Source: Actinophytocola sp044466355
GTDB taxonomy: Bacteria > Actinomycetota > Actinomycetes > Mycobacteriales > Pseudonocardiaceae
Assembly (NCBI RefSeq): GCF_044466355.1
Contig: NZ_JBITMQ010000014.1
Span: forward strand, 62,001 to 126,000
Length of the DNA stretch: 64,000 nucleotides
Direction of reading: 5' to 3'
This document shows, piece after piece, positions 58,637 through 64,000 of this stretch; the first letter of the stretch is position 1; each line of letters begins with the position of its first letter. The notes beneath the pieces were generated by a model. The model saw only the letters and a list, made by a program, of their open reading frames with translations, was not told the origin of the DNA and did no database searches. Both the position numbers and the translations under genes were made by a program.

Positions 58637-59593
58637 CTATCGCAGCTTCGGGTCCAGCGCGTCGCGCAGGCCGTCGGCCACGAACGCGAACACGAGGGTG
58701 GTCAGGCAGATGGCTCCGCTGGGGAACATCCAGAGGAAGTCCTTGCCCTCGACCCGCACCTGCTCGATGCCCATGTTGATCATCCGGCCCCACTCGGGCG
58801 TGTCCGGCGGGACGCCGACGCCGAGGTACGCGAGCGAAGCCATGGCGACCACCGCGATGCCGATGCTGGTGAACGAGTAGATGAACACCGGCTGGATCGC
58901 GTTCGGCAGGATGTGCCGGGTCACGATCCGCCAGTCGGACGCGCCGATCGAACGGGCCGCCTCGACGTACTCCGCCTCCCGCAGCGCGAGCATCTGGCCG
59001 CGCATCAGCCGGGCCGCGGTCGGCCAGCCGAGGATCACCAGCGCGATGATCACCTGGAACACACCTGTGCCGAACGTGCGGACCACGAGGATCGCGCCGA
59101 TGAGGAACGGGAACGCCAGGAAGATGTCGGTGGCCCGCATCACGAGCGCGTCGGCGATCTTGCCGCGGAAACCGGCGAGCGCGCCGAGCGTGGTGCCCAG
59201 GATCATCGCACCGAGCATCGTCAGCAGGCCGACGAGCAGCGCGAGCCGCAGGCCGTACAGCAGACCGGAGAACAGGTCACGGCCGAGCGCGTCGGTGCCC
59301 ATGAGGTGGTCGCCGCCGGGCGGGGCCAGCGTGTTCAGCAGGTTCTGGTCGTACGGGTCGTACGGCGAGATGAACGGCTGCAGCAACGCGATGACGATCA
59401 GGATCGCGACGACGACGAGGCCGGCCAGCGCGAGCTTGTTGCGCCGGAAGCGCCGCCACATGTCGGCGAACTGCCCGTGGGACTTCTGCTTGGCCTGCTT
59501 CTGTGGCTCGGGTGCCTCGTCGGGGCCCGCGTGCTCGGGCGCCTCGACGAACACGGCCTGTGCCGCCGTGGCCGGGTCAGGTGTGGTGGTCAT
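58637..59593 (-). CDS. oppC: oligopeptide ABC permease OppC-like
   Basis: A 318-aa permease with six TM helices and an N-terminal cytoplasmic extension rich in Glu, Pro and Ala. EAA loop is EYVEAARSIGASDWRIVTRH, and PFISPYDPYDQNLLNTLAPP with HLMGTDALGRDLFSGLLYG is the OppC signature. It is the only OppC-type permease in the region, whereas OppB-type permeases are three. Confidence 0.95.
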   Translation of the reverse strand: MTTTPDPATAAQAVFVEAPEHAGPDEAPEPQKQAKQKSHGQFADMWRRFRRNKLALAGLVVVAILIVIALLQPFISPYDPYDQNLLNTLAPPGGDHLMGTDALGRDLFSGLLYGLRLALLVGLLTMLGAMILGTTLGALAGFRGKIADALVMRATDIFLAFPFLIGAILVVRTFGTGVFQVIIALVILGWPTAARLMRGQMLALREAEYVEAARSIGASDWRIVTRHILPNAIQPVFIYSFTSIGIAVVAMASLAYLGVGVPPDTPEWGRMINMGIEQVRVEGKDFLWMFPSGAICLTTLVFAFVADGLRDALDPKLR

Positions 59594-59605
59594 GTCCGCT
59601 CCGCC

Positions 59606-60538
<933 letters not shown>

Positions 60539-60610
60539 AGGTTAGCGCCGGCTTTCTTCAGCGTTGCGTCGAAACCTCGTCCCGGTTGGAATCGAGGTCC
60601 CAACCCGATG

Positions 60611-60644
60611 GTGGCCGTGGTCTGTGTACACAGACCACGGCCAC
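60611..60644 (-). terminator. 34-bp perfect palindrome between oppA and oppB
   Basis: GTGGCCGTGGTCTGTG, then TACA, then its exact complement: a 34-bp perfect palindrome 13 bp after the oppA stop. It probably stops most transcripts, leaving reduced read-through into the permease and ATPase genes. Confidence 0.75.
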
Positions 60645-60657
60645 CCAGGTTATTCAG

Positions 60658-62364
60658 TTACTTGATGCTGATCTCGTAGAGGTCAGGGTTCTCGCTGAAG
60701 TCCATCCGAAGGTTGATGAACTTCGTGGTGTTCGCCAGACGGTGCTGGGTGCGGTTCCACAGCGGGATCAGCGCCTGGTCCTCACCGATGGCGATCTTCT
60801 CGGCCTCCTGGAACTTCTTGGTCCGCTCGGCCTCGTCCTTCGACGCGAGACCCTCCTTGATGAGGGTGTCGAACTTCTCGTTGCTGTAGCGGCCACGGTT
60901 GTCACCGGTGGTCGGCTCGGTCGGGCCGGCACCGATGGCCTCGGTCGACAGCAGCGGCTGCAGGTAGTTCGACGGCGTCGGGTAGTCGGCACCCCACGCG
61001 GCGCGGTAGATGCCGCTGGCACCCGGCTGCTGCTCGTTGTTCAGCAGGTCGGGGAACTGGACACCGGACAGGTTGACCTTCAGGCCCAGGTTGGTCTCGA
61101 GCTGGTCCTTGACCGCCGCGGTCCACTCCTCGTGACCCGCGTCGACGTTGAACTGGAAGTTCAGCTCGGTGCCCTCGGTCAGGCCCGCCTCCTTGGCGAG
61201 CTTCTTGGCCTCGTCGAGGTTGAAGACGCACGCCTCGCAGACGCCCTCCTGGAAGGCGTCCGGGAACACCGGCGGCACGAACGAGCTGGCCGGGGTCTGC
61301 GAGCCCTTGAACACACCGTTGATGATCGCGTTGCGGTCGATCGCCATCGAGAGGGCCTTGCGGGCCTTCGCGTTGTCGAGCGGCTTCTGCGTACCCATCA
61401 CCAGCAGGTAGTTCATGCCGTTGGTGTTCTTGGTGATCCACTGGTCCTGCGGCTCGTAGGTCGCACGGGCCTGCTCCAGGACCGGGGTCGGCATGCGCGC
61501 CCAGTCGAAGGTGCCGTTCTGGTAACCGGCGTACTCGTCGTCGGCGCCGTTCGCCGTGATCGTGATCTCAACGGCGTCCAGGTATGCCTTGTGGCCGATC
61601 GAGTAGTCCTCGTACCGCTTGAGCTTGATGCCGCGGTCGTGCTCCCACTTGCCGTCCATCATGAACGGGCCGTTGCCGATGGGGGCCTCGACGTAGGCGG
61701 TGTTGGTGGCCGGGGCGCCTGCGGTCGACGGCACCGGGCTGAACACCGGGTGGACCGTCCGGAGGAACCACTCGCAGTTCGGGTCGGTCAGCTTCACCGT
61801 GAGCTTGGCCGGGTCGGAGGCGTCCACGCCGGAGAGCGCGTTCGCGGTGCCGGCCTGCATCTCGGCGAAGCCCTCGATGCCGGTCAGGTGGTAGGCCACC
61901 TCGGAGGCCGACCCCTTGGCGGAGACCCGCTCCCAGCCGCGCTTGAACGACTCGGAGTTGACCTCTTCACCGTTGTGGAACTTCGTGCCCGTCTTCAGCT
62001 CGAAGGTCCACTCGCTGCAGTCGTCGTTCGGCTCCCACTTTTCGGCGACACCGGGCACGACCTCGCCATCGGGCTCGACCTGGGTCAGGCCCGTGAACAG
62101 GTACTTGGTGACCAGCAGACCTTCGGACTCCTGGGCGTTGTAGGGGTCGATCGCGGTCGGCTCGGTGATGCCGAAGCGGAACGTGCCGCCCGGCTTGCCT
62201 TCCTTGATCTCGACCTCGGGCGTCTCCGGCCAGCCCGCGGACGGGGCGGAGTTGTCGCCACCGGTGTCACCGGAGCCCTCGTTCGACTTCTGAGAGCAGG
62301 CCGTGAGCACCAGCGCGGCAGCCGTGAGGCCGGCCGCGGACCGGAGCCACGCTTGTTTCCTCAT
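60658..62364 (-). CDS. oppA: oligopeptide-binding lipoprotein OppA-like
   Basis: A 568-aa family-5 solute-binding lipoprotein. The signal has lipobox LVLTAC (Cys23). PGGTFRFGITEPTAIDPYNA starts the mature fold, followed by WTFELKTGTKFHNGEEVNSE and RKALSMAIDRNAIING. CEACVFN holds a possible disulfide. It captures peptides outside the membrane for OppBC. The start is GGAGGA followed nine bases later by ATG. Specificity is not predictable by eye. Confidence 0.94.
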   Translation of the reverse strand: MRKQAWLRSAAGLTAAALVLTACSQKSNEGSGDTGGDNSAPSAGWPETPEVEIKEGKPGGTFRFGITEPTAIDPYNAQESEGLLVTKYLFTGLTQVEPDGEVVPGVAEKWEPNDDCSEWTFELKTGTKFHNGEEVNSESFKRGWERVSAKGSASEVAYHLTGIEGFAEMQAGTANALSGVDASDPAKLTVKLTDPNCEWFLRTVHPVFSPVPSTAGAPATNTAYVEAPIGNGPFMMDGKWEHDRGIKLKRYEDYSIGHKAYLDAVEITITANGADDEYAGYQNGTFDWARMPTPVLEQARATYEPQDQWITKNTNGMNYLLVMGTQKPLDNAKARKALSMAIDRNAIINGVFKGSQTPASSFVPPVFPDAFQEGVCEACVFNLDEAKKLAKEAGLTEGTELNFQFNVDAGHEEWTAAVKDQLETNLGLKVNLSGVQFPDLLNNEQQPGASGIYRAAWGADYPTPSNYLQPLLSTEAIGAGPTEPTTGDNRGRYSNEKFDTLIKEGLASKDEAERTKKFQEAEKIAIGEDQALIPLWNRTQHRLANTTKFINLRMDFSENPDLYEISIK

Positions 62365-62853
62365 CAAGATAGTTCCTCCATGAGCGAGCACGCACTCGAC
62401 GAGCGTGCGCCCGGTGTTGTCGTGACACATCGTGCACGGAGCCGGTGGGTACCGCGCGGCGGGGGCCAGGTCGGGGATGCACCGTGCAGCCGCGCGGTCG
62501 CCTCTTGTGCTATGTGCGGACCACGAGTCATGTCGATCTTGTGACGCGTCGGAGCCCTGTCGCCGACGCACCGTTGCAGGACGGTAGGAACTCCACCTGG
62601 TCCCGTCACGGGATTGGCCTTGATCGTGACCAAAGGGTGACACGGTGGTGGCGGCACGCGATCTGTCGATTACCGCGCGCTGAAAATCGTGACTGGTAAC
62701 CGACCAACGGGGGGTTGCGGCCTAAAACCCCGGTAACACGGCGATGTCCACCTGGGAACCGATCGTCTCGCCTGAAACGGGAACGGGAAACTGGTAAATC
62801 CGGGAACAGTGTGTGCGGCAAATGTGACAGCGCCGTAACCGGGTCGCTTTCGG
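62365..62853. other. 489-bp non-coding region upstream of oppA
   Basis: No supported gene. It contains an inverted repeat GTCACG(14)CGTGAC (62605-62630) followed by CAAAGGGTGAC, and several GGTAAC/GGGAAC hexamer copies between about 62695 and 62845. It must hold the oppA promoter (minus strand); the hexamer cluster looks like repeated binding sites. Downstream of the LpqW-like stop no T-run hairpin was seen. Confidence 0.4.
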
Positions 62854-64000
62854 TTAACTCGGGGAACGCTTCCAGAATGCCGCGCCGGCAAACGGCCCGG
62901 CGAACCCCGCGCCCGCCGAGACGCCCGACAGCTCGCCGCGGACGGCCAGCACGTCGGCCTCCTGGTAGAGCGGGATCGCGATCGACGCCCGCCAGAGGGC
63001 CGGTTCGACCGAGGTCAACGCTTCGCTCACGGAGAGTGAACCGGTGAGCGCCGCCTCGATGGTGGGCTGGATCGCCGGGTCGCAGTACCCGGCCGGGTTG
63101 ACCGGCCGCGGCTGGGTGGCGGTGGTGTCGCAGCCGAAGTCGGTGGCCAGCATGGTGGCCGGGTCGCCGCCCGTCGGCCGCGAGGTGACGGCGATGTCGA
63201 CCACCGCGCCGGTGTCGGCGCCGCCGGACGCGTAGAGCCGCTGGTAGAGCTCGCGTCCGGGCAGCTCGACGACCTCGGCGGTCACCCCGCCCGCCGCGAG
63301 CTGGCGCTGCACGTCCTTCGCGATCCGCACCTCGGCAGGCCGTTCCTCGGCGGCGCCGATGACCAGCTCGAGCGGCCTGCCGTCACGGGCCCAGCCCGCG
63401 CTGGTCCTCGTGTACCCGGCGCCGGTCAGCAGGGCCTGCGCGGTGGTGGCCGCGGCTACCGGCCTGGTCGCCCGGTAGCCGGGCGCGGTCGGCGCGAGCA
63501 CCTGGGCGCCGGCGACCAGCTTCGCGGCCGGGCCGTTGCCGGTGCCGACGGTGACCAGCTGCGCGCGGTCCAGCATGGCGACCAGCGCCTGGCGCACCGG
63601 CAGGTCCGTGAGCTGCTGCGACGGCCGCAGGTAGACGGTCGTCACGGACGGCCGTGGCACCGTGGACGTGGTGACCTCGGGAGCGAGGTCGGCGATGGTC
63701 TTGGCGCCGATCGAGTCGGTGCGCACCAGCGCCATCTGGTCGTGGCCCTGCTCCAGCGCGTCGACCAGCGTGTCCTGTTCCGTGCGGCGCAGCACGATCC
63801 GGTCGAGCGTCGCGGGCTGCTCCCAGTACCGGTCGTTGCGCTCCAGCACGACCTCGCCGCGGTCGTTGTCCAGCGTCTTGACCGTGAACGGACCCGCGGC
63901 GGCCGGGAAGTTCGCCTGCAGCGCGCCGTTCCAGCCGCCGGGCGCGTCCTTGAGGATGTGCGCGGGCAGCAGGTTGTCGAACAGCGTGCGCCACCCGGGG
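62854..64000 (-). CDS. LpqW-like family-5 solute-binding protein, partial (5' end outside window)
   Basis: The open frame runs off the right edge, so only the C-terminal 381 residues are present. The edge reads TLFDNLLPAHILKDAPGGWN, a family-5 binding-protein segment, followed by VVLERNDRYWEQPATLDRIV. PVRQALVAMLDRAQLVTVG and the loop CDTTATQPRPVNPAGYCDP with two cysteines come next. Mycobacteria carry lpqW, a lipoprotein of this fold that controls mannosylated lipid synthesis, close to mshB. Position suggests orthology; true peptide-binding is the alternative. Confidence 0.85.
   Translation of the reverse strand, partial: PGWRTLFDNLLPAHILKDAPGGWNGALQANFPAAAGPFTVKTLDNDRGEVVLERNDRYWEQPATLDRIVLRRTEQDTLVDALEQGHDQMALVRTDSIGAKTIADLAPEVTTSTVPRPSVTTVYLRPSQQLTDLPVRQALVAMLDRAQLVTVGTGNGPAAKLVAGAQVLAPTAPGYRATRPVAAATTAQALLTGAGYTRTSAGWARDGRPLELVIGAAEERPAEVRIAKDVQRQLAAGGVTAEVVELPGRELYQRLYASGGADTGAVVDIAVTSRPTGGDPATMLATDFGCDTTATQPRPVNPAGYCDPAIQPTIEAALTGSLSVSEALTSVEPALWRASIAIPLYQEADVLAVRGELSGVSAGAGFAGPFAGAAFWKRSPS

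Overview
The window is GC-rich, densely coded DNA typical of an actinomycete: GTG starts, 4-base GTGA/ATGA stop-start overlaps, leaderless promoters and a mycothiol pathway (mca, mshB). Gene content and order point to the Pseudonocardiaceae (a Lentzea, Saccharothrix or Amycolatopsis-like organism). That placement is an inference from content and synteny, not from a marker gene. No tRNA, rRNA, CRISPR array, transposase or phage gene was found.

The backbone is two blocks that follow Mycobacterium tuberculosis gene order as recalled. Block A (about 4.0-44.3 kb) follows Rv1074c-Rv1100: thiolase, GDSL esterase, cbs, proline-rich membrane protein, metB, greA, DUF4307, mca, small membrane protein, DUF255 protein, hemolysin III, short-chain cis-prenyl transferase, phoH2, fumC, glpX, DUF4245. 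Block B (about 44.3-64 kb) follows Rv1210 down to about Rv1166: tag, DivIVA-like protein, gpgS, folP2-like, LOG protein, dapE, dapD, dapC, ferredoxin, an Rv1171-like membrane protein, mshB and, at the right edge, a partial LpqW-like lipoprotein.

Accessory genes sit inside this backbone. They are: hppD with a divergent Lrp regulator (10.7-12.5 kb); a serine hydrolase / histidine kinase / response regulator operon and a 1290-residue VWA plus seven-Calx-beta secreted protein (15.0-21.9 kb); guaB1, ligB, a MerR-PP2C fusion and a MocR/EamA pair (30.4-37.4 kb); two tandem L,D-transpeptidase lipoproteins and a trypsin-like protease (40.4-42.4 kb); a NADAR gene with an unknown 105-residue partner under an AT-rich dyad (47.8-48.8 kb); and an eight-gene oligopeptide ABC transporter region inserted between mshB and the LpqW-like gene (54.5-62.4 kb). 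That region has three OppB-type permeases for one OppC.

Pathways represented are sulfur amino acids (cbs, metB), mycothiol synthesis and detoxification (mshB, mca), lysine/diaminopimelate (dapC, dapD, dapE), polymethylated glucan priming (gpgS), tyrosine breakdown (hppD), central carbon (fumC, glpX), purine interconversion (guaB1), DNA repair (tag, ligB) and envelope work (L,D-transpeptidases, cis-prenyl transferase, peptide uptake).

The least explained items are the MerR-PP2C fusion, the NADAR/105-residue pair with its AT-rich operator candidate, the arginine-rich small ORF overlapping phoH2, a 73-residue secreted peptide, the VWA-Calx-beta protein and the DHPS paralogue without the usual pABA loop.
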